This document shows, piece after piece, positions 1 to 7,853 of a stretch of DNA of 64,000 nt. A program made the translations under genes and the position numbers. A model generated the notes under the pieces. That model ran no database searches, was not told the DNA's origin, and was given only the letters and a program-made list of their open reading frames with translations. The first letter of the stretch is position 1. Each line of letters starts with the position of its first letter. The stretch comes from Paenisporosarcina macmurdoensis (lineage in GTDB: Bacteria; Bacillota; Bacilli; Bacillales_A; Planococcaceae). Where the stretch lies: assembly GCF_042658845.1 (NCBI RefSeq), contig NZ_JBHSRI010000002.1, forward strand, positions 496,001-560,000, written 5' to 3'.

Positions 1-228
1 GAATTAGAACAACGTTTAATTGGTCGAGGAACGGAAACGGATGACGTCATTGCTTCACGTATTTTTGCTGCAAGGCAAGAACTTGAAATGATGAACTTGT
101 ACGATTTTGTTGTTGAAAACGATGAAGTACAGTTAGCATGTGATCGTGTGAATGCGATCGTCACTGCTGAGCATTGCCGAAGAGAACGTGTTGAAAAAAG
201 ATATCTGTCTATGTTGGAAGGGGAATAA
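1..228 (+). CDS. gmk: Guanylate kinase, C-terminal 75 residues (partial)
   Basis: This open frame enters from the left edge and ends in TAA three bases before the rpoZ start. It begins with the guanylate-kinase motif LEQRLIGRGTETDDVIASR, followed by the helical C-terminal segment with the FAARQELEMMNLYDFVVENDE stretch typical of the end of this family. The enzyme transfers phosphate from ATP to GMP (or dGMP) in the cytosol. The P-loop and GMP-binding region lie outside the window. The gmk-rpoZ-coaBC-priA order matches Bacillus subtilis, which supports the call. Confidence 0.93.
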   Translation, partial: ELEQRLIGRGTETDDVIASRIFAARQELEMMNLYDFVVENDEVQLACDRVNAIVTAEHCRRERVEKRYLSMLEGE

Positions 229-231
229 TAA

Positions 232-456
232 ATGTTATATCCATCAGTTGATTCATTAAAAAGCAAAATCGATTCAAAATACACACTAGTAAGCTTAGCT
301 TCAAAACGTGCGCGCCAGTTACAAGAAGAAGGCGGAGAACGATTATCTTCATACGTTTCTTTAAAATATGTGGGTAAAGCGTTAGAAGAAGTAGCTTGCG
401 GAGCATTAACTAAAGAAGATCAAGACGCAGCAACAATTTACGAAGACGAAATTTAA
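232..456 (+). CDS. rpoZ: RNA polymerase omega subunit
   Basis: This 74-residue protein has the RpoZ signature: MLYPSVDSLKSKIDSKYTL at the N-terminus and the conserved KYVGKALEEVACG segment near residues 43-55. Omega binds the beta-prime subunit and helps RNA polymerase assembly; in Bacillales it is also linked to ppGpp and stress physiology. It starts three bases after the gmk stop, so the two are coupled. A terminator follows directly, so this is the end of the gmk transcription unit. The length is close to the B. subtilis protein. Confidence 0.95.
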   Translation: MLYPSVDSLKSKIDSKYTLVSLASKRARQLQEEGGERLSSYVSLKYVGKALEEVACGALTKEDQDAATIYEDEI

Positions 457-476
457 ATCCTATTATTACCCAATGA

Positions 477-511
477 AAACTCCCTAAGACAGTAAAATGC
501 TTTGGGAGTTT
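477..511 (+). terminator. Rho-independent terminator after rpoZ
   Basis: The arms AACTCCC and GGGAGTT are extended inward by AAG/CTT across one T-T mismatch. The downstream side is T-rich (TTTGTTGTTT). It lies between rpoZ and coaBC and probably separates the gmk-rpoZ transcript from the coaBC-priA operon. Confidence 0.75.
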
Positions 512-536
512 GTTGTTTGAGAGAGGAAGAATGTTC

Positions 537-1751
537 ATGCTAGCAAACAAAAAAATCTTATTATGCGTCTCAGGCGGTATCGCTGTTTATAAAGCTGTTG
601 CCCTCGTTAGTAAATTGTCACAAGCAGGAGCGACTGTCAAAGTTATAATGACGGAATCTGCGACAAAGTTTGTGCAGCCGCTGAGCTTTCAAGTCATGTC
701 TAAAAATGATGTTTATACGGATACCTTTGATGAAAAAAATTCACAAGTCATCGCTCATATTGATTTAGCAGACTGGGCAGATTTAGTGATCGTGGCTCCT
801 GCAACTGCAAATGTAATTGGCAAACTGGCAAATGGATTTGGAGACGATATGGTGACGACTACACTTTTAGCAACTACAGCTAAGGTATGGATTGCACCAG
901 CTATGAATGTACATATGTACGACCACCCGGCAGTGAAACGCAATATAGCGACACTTGCAGAAGATGGCTATGAATTTATAGAGCCATCAGAAGGTTTTTT
1001 AGCCTGTGGGTATGTTGGAAAAGGAAGATTAGAAGAGCCAGAAAAAATCGTAGCGTTAGTTGAAGCATTCTTCCTGCCAAAAGAATTACCGTTAAAAGGC
1101 AAGAAAGTAGTAATTACTGCAGGACCAACGCGTGAGCGAATCGATCCTGTGAGATTTCTAACGAACTTTTCATCTGGGAAAATGGGGTATGCCCTCGCGG
1201 AAGCCGCTGTAAGACTAGGGGCTGAAACCATCCTTGTATCAGGTCCCGTTTCTTTGCCTATCCCACTCGGTGTAAAAATTGACAACGTGGAAAGTGCAGA
1301 AGAAATGTTGCAAGCTGTGTTGGCACATTTTGATAATGCCGATATTGTCATTAAGACTGCTGCTGTTGCAGACTATCGTCCGAAAGTAATTCATGCACAG
1401 AAAATGAAAAAACAACTTGGTGATTCCACGCTCGAACTTGAACGGACTATTGATATTTTAATGACACTGGGACAAAAAAAATCACATCAACTAGTTATTG
1501 GTTTCGCTGCAGAAACTAACAATGTTGAAGCATATGCGCAAGAAAAACTAATGAAGAAAAATGCTGATTATATTATCGCCAATGATGTCACAAGAGCTGA
1601 TAGTGGGTTTGGTACGGATACAAATACCGTAGTTGTTATTGGTAAAGAGAATTATATGAAGCATTTTGATAATATGACGAAAAAAGAGTTAGCTATACAA
1701 CTGTTTCAAACGATATTGGCTCATGAAAAGGAATTACAACATGTTCGCTGA
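537..1751 (+). CDS. coaBC: Bifunctional phosphopantothenoylcysteine decarboxylase / phosphopantothenate-cysteine ligase
   Basis: CoaBC catalyses two steps of coenzyme A synthesis: ligation of cysteine to 4'-phosphopantothenate, then FMN-dependent decarboxylation to 4'-phosphopantetheine. The N-terminal CoaC half begins KKILLCVSGGIAVYKA and carries the catalytic-His region HIDLADWADL, the PAMNVHMYDHP motif and the ACGYVGKGRLEEP flap with its cysteine. The CoaB half follows from about residue 180 with KKVVITAGPTRERIDPVRF and NFSSGKMG. I chose ATG 537 (404 residues, MLANKKILL) over ATG 531 because it aligns with the recalled B. subtilis start and gives better spacing from AGAGGA at 521-526. The end overlaps priA by 11 bases. 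Confidence 0.96.
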   Translation: MLANKKILLCVSGGIAVYKAVALVSKLSQAGATVKVIMTESATKFVQPLSFQVMSKNDVYTDTFDEKNSQVIAHIDLADWADLVIVAPATANVIGKLANGFGDDMVTTTLLATTAKVWIAPAMNVHMYDHPAVKRNIATLAEDGYEFIEPSEGFLACGYVGKGRLEEPEKIVALVEAFFLPKELPLKGKKVVITAGPTRERIDPVRFLTNFSSGKMGYALAEAAVRLGAETILVSGPVSLPIPLGVKIDNVESAEEMLQAVLAHFDNADIVIKTAAVADYRPKVIHAQKMKKQLGDSTLELERTIDILMTLGQKKSHQLVIGFAAETNNVEAYAQEKLMKKNADYIIANDVTRADSGFGTDTNTVVVIGKENYMKHFDNMTKKELAIQLFQTILAHEKELQHVR

Positions 1752-4155
1752 GGTCATTGTAGACGTAGCAGCTTATCCGATTGATCGACCATTTGATTAT
1801 TCGGTCCCAGAAATGTTCCAAACTATTATTGAAAGCGGAAGTCGTGTGAAGGTTCCTTTTGGCAATCGGCAAGTTCTTGGATTTGTTACTGCTTTAAAAA
1901 GTGATACTGATGTTCCGTTGGATAAACAAAAGCCAATTGGTGAATTGTTAGATATCGAACCGGTTTTAACTGAAGAAATGCTCGCAATGACCAAGTGGTT
2001 AAAACGTCATACTTTATGTTACGAAATTGATGCTCTTCAAGTTATGTTGCCGTCTGCTTTGCGAGCGAAATATGAAAAAATACTTCGAATTGTAGACTCC
2101 AATGCGGAACTTCCACAAAGTGTACAAGCATTATTTCAAGGGAAAGACAGTGTCGAGTTAAAAGCAGATGAATCGAAAGAATTGCTTTCTACCATTAAAA
2201 AATTAATAAAAGACCAAATTCTCGTACTAGAAACAGCGATTAAACAAAAGACTGCTGTGAAAAAAGTGCGAATGGTACAAATTGAAGCAGATGTAAATCG
2301 CTTAAAAGAAATTCACGAAAATGTCTCAAACCAAGCAAAGAAACAAAAAGATGTCATCAAATGGATGATTGATCACGCAGGTGAGCGTATTATTTTAGCG
2401 GATGTTATAAAAAATCTTCAAACATCAAATGCTGTGTTACAAGGAGTTTTGGAAAAAGGTGCGGCTACTTTAGAACTAGAAGAAGTGTACCGGGATCCAT
2501 ACGCTGACAGAACGATCGATGTCTCTAAAAAGCACTCATTAACTGACGAACAACACCTCGCATTGAGTGAAATCATTCATTCGTATGATCAACATGAAGC
2601 TGCAACCTTTCTTCTACATGGCATCACCGGCAGCGGTAAGACAGAAGTGTACTTACAAGCAATTGAACGTTCGTTAAAGGATCAAAAAGAAGCCATCGTT
2701 CTTGTACCAGAAATTTCACTTACCCCTCAAATGACCAATCGCTTTAAAGAACGTTTTGGCTCCTTAGTCGCTGTATTGCATAGTGGTTTATCGACTGGAG
2801 AGAAATACGATGAATGGCGAAAAATTAAGCGCGGAGAAGTAAAAGTAGTCGTTGGTGCTCGTTCAGCGATCTTTGCTCCTTTTCAAAATATTGGCTTGAT
2901 TATTTTAGACGAAGAACATGAAGGCACCTATAAGCAAGACGATTCCCCACGCTATCATGCAAGAGATGTAGCTATTTGGAGAAGTGAATATCACCATTGT
3001 CCAGTTATTTTAGGGAGTGCAACACCTTCACTTGAATCTTATGCTCGAGCAAAAAAAGGCAATTATTCTTTGTTGACTTTATCAAAGAGACCTCGTGAAC
3101 AAGCGCTACCAGAAGTATCTGTCATCGACATGCGTGAGCAATTGAAAAATGGCAACAGGTCCATGTTTTCTTTGGAATTAGCTGATGCAATCCGTCTGCG
3201 TCTTGAAAAAGGAGAACAAATGGTGTTGTTCTTAAACCGACGAGGCCATTCATCATTTGTGTTATGCCGTGATTGTGGTACCGTGGTCGAATGTCCAAAT
3301 TGCGATATTTCGATGACGTATCATCGGCATCAAGAACGGATTAAGTGTCATTATTGTGGAGAAGAGTCTCAAGTTCCAAACTCGTGTCCGCAATGTAGTA
3401 GTGAACATATTCGGTTCTTCGGGACAGGTACTCAAAAAGTGGAAGAAGAGATTGCACGTTTTTTCCCAACTGCTCGAGTCCTTCGTATGGATGTCGATAC
3501 CACTCGCAAAAAAGGCTCGCATGAACATATATTGAAACAGTTTGGAGACGGCAAGGCAGACATCTTGCTAGGAACTCAAATGATTGCTAAAGGGCTAGAT
3601 TTCCCGAACATCACACTAGTTGGCGTGCTGTCAGCTGACACCACTCTCCATTTGGCTGATTTTCGAGCAGCTGAAAAGACATTTCAATTGCTGACTCAGG
3701 TCAGTGGGCGTGCGGGAAGACACGATAAAAAAGGCGAAGTTGTCGTTCAAACCTATACGCCTGATCACTATGCCATTCAATTTGCCAAGTATCATGATTT
3801 TATCTCCTTCTATAATCAAGAAATGATGAATAGAAAACAATTTGCTTATCCACCTTTTACCTTTGTTGTGCTTATTCAGATTACACATGAAGATGTGTTG
3901 ATGACTGCAGAATATGCGCACAAAGCGGCAAATTGGTTGCGAGAAAATTTATCCAATACGGCAGAAATTATTGGACCTACGGCTTCATCAATAAGTCGTG
4001 TACAAAATAGATATCGTTATCAATGTTTGATAAAATACAAAAAAGAACCGATGCTCCCGGATGTACTTCAACAATTAATCCGTATTTACCGGACAGATTG
4101 GCTGAAAAAAGGAATCTTAATGTCGATTGACTTAAATCCATCATCCATAATGTGA
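1741..4155 (+). CDS. priA: Primosomal replication restart helicase PriA
   Basis: PriA recognises abandoned replication forks, unwinds the lagging arm and loads the primosome (DnaD/DnaB/DnaI in Bacillales). The 804-residue product has an N-terminal DNA-binding domain (FAEVIVDVAAYPIDRPFDY), helicase Walker A GITGSGKTEVY, the DEEH box ILDEEHEGTYK, GSATPSLE, and the paired zinc-binding cysteine motifs CRDCGTVVECPNC and CHYCGEESQ...CPQC. Motifs VI and V are seen as GRAGRHDKKGEV and GTQMIAKGLDFP. ATG 1741 is preferred over ATG 1723 because AAAAGGA at 1726-1732 is well placed for it. The start lies inside the coaBC end, so the genes are coupled. Confidence 0.96.
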   Translation: MFAEVIVDVAAYPIDRPFDYSVPEMFQTIIESGSRVKVPFGNRQVLGFVTALKSDTDVPLDKQKPIGELLDIEPVLTEEMLAMTKWLKRHTLCYEIDALQVMLPSALRAKYEKILRIVDSNAELPQSVQALFQGKDSVELKADESKELLSTIKKLIKDQILVLETAIKQKTAVKKVRMVQIEADVNRLKEIHENVSNQAKKQKDVIKWMIDHAGERIILADVIKNLQTSNAVLQGVLEKGAATLELEEVYRDPYADRTIDVSKKHSLTDEQHLALSEIIHSYDQHEAATFLLHGITGSGKTEVYLQAIERSLKDQKEAIVLVPEISLTPQMTNRFKERFGSLVAVLHSGLSTGEKYDEWRKIKRGEVKVVVGARSAIFAPFQNIGLIILDEEHEGTYKQDDSPRYHARDVAIWRSEYHHCPVILGSATPSLESYARAKKGNYSLLTLSKRPREQALPEVSVIDMREQLKNGNRSMFSLELADAIRLRLEKGEQMVLFLNRRGHSSFVLCRDCGTVVECPNCDISMTYHRHQERIKCHYCGEESQVPNSCPQCSSEHIRFFGTGTQKVEEEIARFFPTARVLRMDVDTTRKKGSHEHILKQFGDGKADILLGTQMIAKGLDFPNITLVGVLSADTTLHLADFRAAEKTFQLLTQVSGRAGRHDKKGEVVVQTYTPDHYAIQFAKYHDFISFYNQEMMNRKQFAYPPFTFVVLIQITHEDVLMTAEYAHKAANWLRENLSNTAEIIGPTASSISRVQNRYRYQCLIKYKKEPMLPDVLQQLIRIYRTDWLKKGILMSIDLNPSSIM

Positions 4156-4180
4156 GCAGACACGAAATGAGGAATGACCT

Positions 4181-4672
4181 TTGACTATCCGAGCAATTGT
4201 AAAAAGCCCGAATGAAATATTAACTACACCGACAAAGAAAGTACGAAAATTTGATCGAAAACTCGCTACTTTATTAAAGGATATGCATGACACCATGCTT
4301 GATTCAGATGGCATTGGCATTGCAGCTCCTCAAGTAGGTGAATCCATCCGTGTAGCCATTGTAGACCTTGGTGAAGGCGAAGATATCATTGAAATGATCA
4401 ATCCGGAAGTTCTAGAAACAGAAGGCGCTGTCATTGATATTGAAGGTTGCTTAAGTTTCCCCGAATTGTATGGTGAGGTGGAACGTCCATTTTCCGTGCG
4501 AATTAAAGCACAAGAAAGAGACGGTACATGGTACGAATTAGAGGCCGAAGATTATGAGGCAAGAGCCATTTTGCATGAAATTGATCATTTAGACGGCATT
4601 TTGTTTGATTCGAAAATTCTTCGCGTCGTTGATCCTTCAGAGCTTGAAAATGAAGAGGAGGACATACTTTGA
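4181..4672 (+). CDS. def: Peptide deformylase (type I)
   Basis: Def removes the formyl group from nascent N-formylmethionine chains at the ribosome. All three metal/catalytic motifs are present: GIGIAAPQ at residues 44-51, EGCLSFP with Cys90, and HEIDHLDG with His132, Glu133 and His136. The length of 163 residues is normal for the short, Escherichia coli-like type. The start is TTG 4181, preceded by GAGG; no ATG fits. The last four bases are shared with fmt (TTGA overlap). Pairing with the formyltransferase gene couples addition and removal of the formyl group. Confidence 0.95.
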   Translation: MTIRAIVKSPNEILTTPTKKVRKFDRKLATLLKDMHDTMLDSDGIGIAAPQVGESIRVAIVDLGEGEDIIEMINPEVLETEGAVIDIEGCLSFPELYGEVERPFSVRIKAQERDGTWYELEAEDYEARAILHEIDHLDGILFDSKILRVVDPSELENEEEDIL

Positions 4673-5610
4673 CCTCTTTAGTTTTTATGGGGACCCCAGA
4701 GTTCTCTGTACCGATCCTGACGATGTTACATGATGAAGGGTATTCTATTTTAGCTGTCGTGACACAACCTGATCGCCCGGTAGGACGAAAAAGAGTGTTA
4801 ACGCCAACACCAGTTAAAAAAGAAGCGTTGAGACTGGGTTTACCTGTGTTACAGCCGGAAAAGCTGAAAGGCTCACAACAACTGGATGAGATTTTATCTT
4901 TACAACCAGATATTATTGTCACTGCTGCATTTGGACAGATACTGCCCAAAGAGTTATTAGACGCACCTGAATTTGGCTGTTTAAATGTACATGCTTCCTT
5001 GCTTCCTGCATATCGTGGAGGTGCACCTATTCATCAAGCGATTATGGATGGCCAACTTGAAACGGGTGTCACCATTATGTACATGGCTCAAAAATTAGAT
5101 GCTGGTGATATTATTTCGCAAAAAGCAATCCCAATTGAATTCAACGATTCAACAGGGATTTTATTTGAAAAACTAAGCGTGGTTGGTTGTGACTTACTAA
5201 AAGAGACGTTACCAACTATTTTGAATACTACTAACTCAAGAGTTGTACAAGATGAAAACCTGGTGACTTTCGCTCGCAATATTTCAAGAGAGCAAGAAAG
5301 AATTGATTGGGATCAATCAGCATTAGACATATACAATCAAGTGCGGGGTCTCAATCCATGGCCGGTTGCTTACACTACATTAAAACAAGAAGCAGTAAAA
5401 GTTTGGTGGGGACAACCGAGCGAACAAAGCTATACTCACCCAGTCGGGACTGTGGTTGAGTTAAAGGTTGATCGTCTTGTTGTACAAACAGGTTTTGAAC
5501 AAGCCTTTGAAATTACTGAATTACAACCAGCTGGGAAGAAAAAAATGTCTGCCGAGGAGTTTTTACGAGGCACTGGTTCTAAATTACAGATTGGGGATCA
5601 GTTTCAATGA
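4669..5610 (+). CDS. fmt: Methionyl-tRNA formyltransferase
   Basis: Fmt formylates Met-tRNA(fMet) using 10-formyltetrahydrofolate. Evidence is the N-terminal VFMGTPEFSVPIL, the catalytic NVHASLLPAYRGGAPI segment with Asn107 and His109, Asp145 in KLDAGDII, and the C-terminal domain with NPWPVAYTT and ELQPAGKKKMSAEEFLRG. The length (313 residues) is standard. It begins with TTG inside the def stop and ends in an ATGA overlap with rsmB, so def-fmt-rsmB is a tight translational unit. Confidence 0.96.
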   Translation: MTSLVFMGTPEFSVPILTMLHDEGYSILAVVTQPDRPVGRKRVLTPTPVKKEALRLGLPVLQPEKLKGSQQLDEILSLQPDIIVTAAFGQILPKELLDAPEFGCLNVHASLLPAYRGGAPIHQAIMDGQLETGVTIMYMAQKLDAGDIISQKAIPIEFNDSTGILFEKLSVVGCDLLKETLPTILNTTNSRVVQDENLVTFARNISREQERIDWDQSALDIYNQVRGLNPWPVAYTTLKQEAVKVWWGQPSEQSYTHPVGTVVELKVDRLVVQTGFEQAFEITELQPAGKKKMSAEEFLRGTGSKLQIGDQFQ

Positions 5611-6971
5611 ATAATAAATCATATCGAATGTGGAACGGAAATGTCCGTGATGCCGCGTTATCAATACTAATGGCAATTGAAAAAAATCAAGCATATAGCA
5701 ACTTATTACTGCATCAAACAATTGAAAAATATGATATCGAAATCAAAGACCGCGCACTTTTAACAGAAATCACATATGGGACACTGCAACACAAAATGAC
5801 TCTCGATTATTACTTGCAACCGTTTATTAAAGGGAAACTGGATGATTGGGTTCGTCAGTTATTGCGCCTTTCCCTTTACCAAATTCATTATTTAGATCGA
5901 ATTCCAAACCATGCAGCTGTAAATGAAGCAGTAGAGATTGCTAAGAAGCGAAGCCATAAAGGAACAGCTGGCTTAGTTAACGGTATATTAAGAGGTATTT
6001 TGCGACAGGGAGTTCGCTCAACTGATGAAATAGTTGATCCGATTGAACGATTATCAATTGCAGCAAGTCATCCATTATGGTTAATTCAACGCTGGGTTAA
6101 ACAATTTGGTTTTGAAAAAACTGAAACGATGGCTTTTGAAAATAATATTCCACCTGCACATACTGTGCGAGTGAATACAACCAGAACAACCGTGCAAGAA
6201 GCAATCGATATGTTATTAGATGAAGGAATTGTGGCGTATCAGAGCGAAGTAATTCCTGAGTGCCTTCACATTGAAAAGGGTCAAGTTGCTAAAACGCAGG
6301 CTTATCAATACGGAGCAGTTTCAATTCAAGATGAAAGTTCCATGATTCCTACTTACGCATTACAAGTTGAACCAGGTAATAGAGTGTTGGATATGTGTGC
6401 AGCCCCTGGTGGGAAATCCATGCATATCGCGGAAAAACTAAACGGCGAAGGATTCCTTGTTGCAGTTGATTTGCATCCACATAAAGTGAAACTTATTGCG
6501 GATCAAGCAAGTCGATTAGGGTTTGAAAATATTGAAACCCGTACTTGGGATAGCCGAGAATTAACGAACGAGTATGAAGAGCAATCGTTTGACCGTATTC
6601 TGGTAGATGCACCGTGTAGTGGGTTAGGTGTTATTCGTCGAAAACCTGATATTAAATATACAAAAAAAGAAGAAGATTTTGCGTCATTGCATAAAGTTCA
6701 AACGAAACTCCTCGATGAAGCTTATAAATTAATCAAGCCAAATGGTGTCATCGTATACAGTACATGTACGATTGATGAAGTCGAAAATAACGACACGGTC
6801 CAAGCTTTTCTTGCGAACCATTCAGACATGATGTTAGATAAATTAGATATTCTTCCTGAGGCTTATCATCACCTAACACAAAACGGCATGATTCACATTT
6901 TTCCACAGGATTTTAATAGCGATGGTTTCTTTGTCGCAGCATTCCGTAAAAAAGAATCTGTTTCAAATTAA
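5607..6971 (+). CDS. rsmB: 16S rRNA (cytosine-967-C5) methyltransferase RsmB
   Basis: The 454-residue protein combines an N-terminal NusB-like RNA-binding domain (RDAALSILMAIEKNQAYSN...) with a C-terminal SAM-dependent methyltransferase. Seen motifs are the SAM site VLDMCAAPGGKSMHIAEKL, the catalytic DAPCSGLGVIRRKPD and STCTIDEVEN with the two cysteines used by this family. The ATG overlaps the fmt stop (ATGA). In B. subtilis rlmN follows directly; here only a relic of that gene remains downstream. Confidence 0.95.
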   Translation: MNNKSYRMWNGNVRDAALSILMAIEKNQAYSNLLLHQTIEKYDIEIKDRALLTEITYGTLQHKMTLDYYLQPFIKGKLDDWVRQLLRLSLYQIHYLDRIPNHAAVNEAVEIAKKRSHKGTAGLVNGILRGILRQGVRSTDEIVDPIERLSIAASHPLWLIQRWVKQFGFEKTETMAFENNIPPAHTVRVNTTRTTVQEAIDMLLDEGIVAYQSEVIPECLHIEKGQVAKTQAYQYGAVSIQDESSMIPTYALQVEPGNRVLDMCAAPGGKSMHIAEKLNGEGFLVAVDLHPHKVKLIADQASRLGFENIETRTWDSRELTNEYEEQSFDRILVDAPCSGLGVIRRKPDIKYTKKEEDFASLHKVQTKLLDEAYKLIKPNGVIVYSTCTIDEVENNDTVQAFLANHSDMMLDKLDILPEAYHHLTQNGMIHIFPQDFNSDGFFVAAFRKKESVSN

Positions 6972-6989
6972 AAATCAGCAATAACGAAC

Positions 6990-7095
6990 AAGGTTATGAA
7001 TTGATTACAACAACAAACCGTCGAAACACGGCTCTGATATTGGCGCTGCATCCAGAAGGATTCATAGTATGAAGCGTCAACAAGAAACGGAGTGA
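6990..7095 (+). pseudogene. rlmN: Relic of rlmN (23S rRNA A2503 / tRNA methyltransferase), 3' end only
   Basis: No full gene lies between rsmB and prpC, where rlmN sits in B. subtilis. Reading from 7027, the frame gives HGSDIGAASRRIHSMKRQQE, then TE and a stop at 7095. This resembles the C-terminus of RlmN (family pattern RRExGxDIxAACGQLR...), with the CGQL part replaced. Just upstream, CGTCGA at 7019-7024 would encode the RR pair if one base had been lost. The radical-SAM CxxxCxxC core is absent, so it cannot be functional. The surviving tail carries GGAG at 7089-7092, the likely ribosome binding site of prpC, which may explain why this part was kept. The call rests on recalled family motifs. 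Confidence 0.65.
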
Positions 7096-7101
7096 CTATT
7101 G

Positions 7102-7851
7102 ATGAAGTACACTGTATTAAGTGATATTGGTCAAAAACGATCGGTGAATGAGGATCGTGCGGCAATGTTCGTGCGATCTGATTTTGTCCGATTAGGTGTT
7201 ATTGCAGATGGCATGGGTGGACACAATGCAGGAGATATTGCGAGTGACATGGCCATTTCTAAAATCGGTAAATTTTTTGAAAGCGCTACCCCACAACATT
7301 TTTATTCAGAAGACTCCATTAAATTGTGGTTTTTGAACGCAGTTGAAAAAATTAATCGTTTAATCTTTGATTATTCGTTAACACATGAAGATTGCCAAGG
7401 AATGGGCACCACTTTTTTAGCTGCCGTAATCACTGATAATCAAAAAGTTCTTTGCCATATAGGGGATAGTCGTGCCTATGTACTAGACTCAGGCTTATTA
7501 AAGCAATTGACGAAGGATCATTCATATGTAAATGTGTTAGTTGAGAATGGTGAAATCAGTGAAGAAGAAGCACAACGTCATCCGAAGAAAAATTTAATTA
7601 CGAAATCATTAGGAACTGAAAAAACGATTGACCCGGACTTTTTCTCTTTAATAATTCCTACATATTCATATTTACTATTATGTTCCGATGGATTAAGTAA
7701 TAAATTATCAATTGCTGACATGACAACTATTCTTTCGACCAATACTTCTATTCATGAAAAAGGTCAGCACCTAGTAGACCTGGCAAATGAAAAAGGTGGA
7801 GAAGACAACATCTCTCTTGTTCTAATTAACAATACAAAAGAGGAGGTGTAG
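7102..7851 (+). CDS. prpC: PP2C-type serine/threonine protein phosphatase (Stp/PrpC)
   Basis: This cytosolic metal-dependent phosphatase reverses phosphorylation by the PASTA kinase encoded next. The 249 residues carry PP2C motifs: RSVNEDRA, VIADGMGGHNAGDIAS with metal-binding Asp36, GTTFLAAVI, HIGDSRAYV, LTKDHSYV, LLCSDGLSNKL and GGEDNISLVLI. ATG 7102 is preferred to the TTG three bases earlier. Its Shine-Dalgarno element GGAG (7089-7092) lies inside the rlmN relic. It is two bases upstream of prkC and certainly cotranscribed with it. Confidence 0.95.
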   Translation: MKYTVLSDIGQKRSVNEDRAAMFVRSDFVRLGVIADGMGGHNAGDIASDMAISKIGKFFESATPQHFYSEDSIKLWFLNAVEKINRLIFDYSLTHEDCQGMGTTFLAAVITDNQKVLCHIGDSRAYVLDSGLLKQLTKDHSYVNVLVENGEISEEEAQRHPKKNLITKSLGTEKTIDPDFFSLIIPTYSYLLLCSDGLSNKLSIADMTTILSTNTSIHEKGQHLVDLANEKGGEDNISLVLINNTKEEV

Positions 7852-7853
7852 GC

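Noticed and set aside
968..1351. A 127-residue minus-strand ORF inside coaBC
   Set aside because: It lies fully antisense to a well-conserved enzyme gene, has no ribosome binding site and resembles nothing known; it follows from the codon bias of the plus strand.
4503..4949. A 148-residue minus-strand ORF across the def-fmt junction
   Set aside because: Both def and fmt are intact with all catalytic residues; the antisense frame has no family resemblance.
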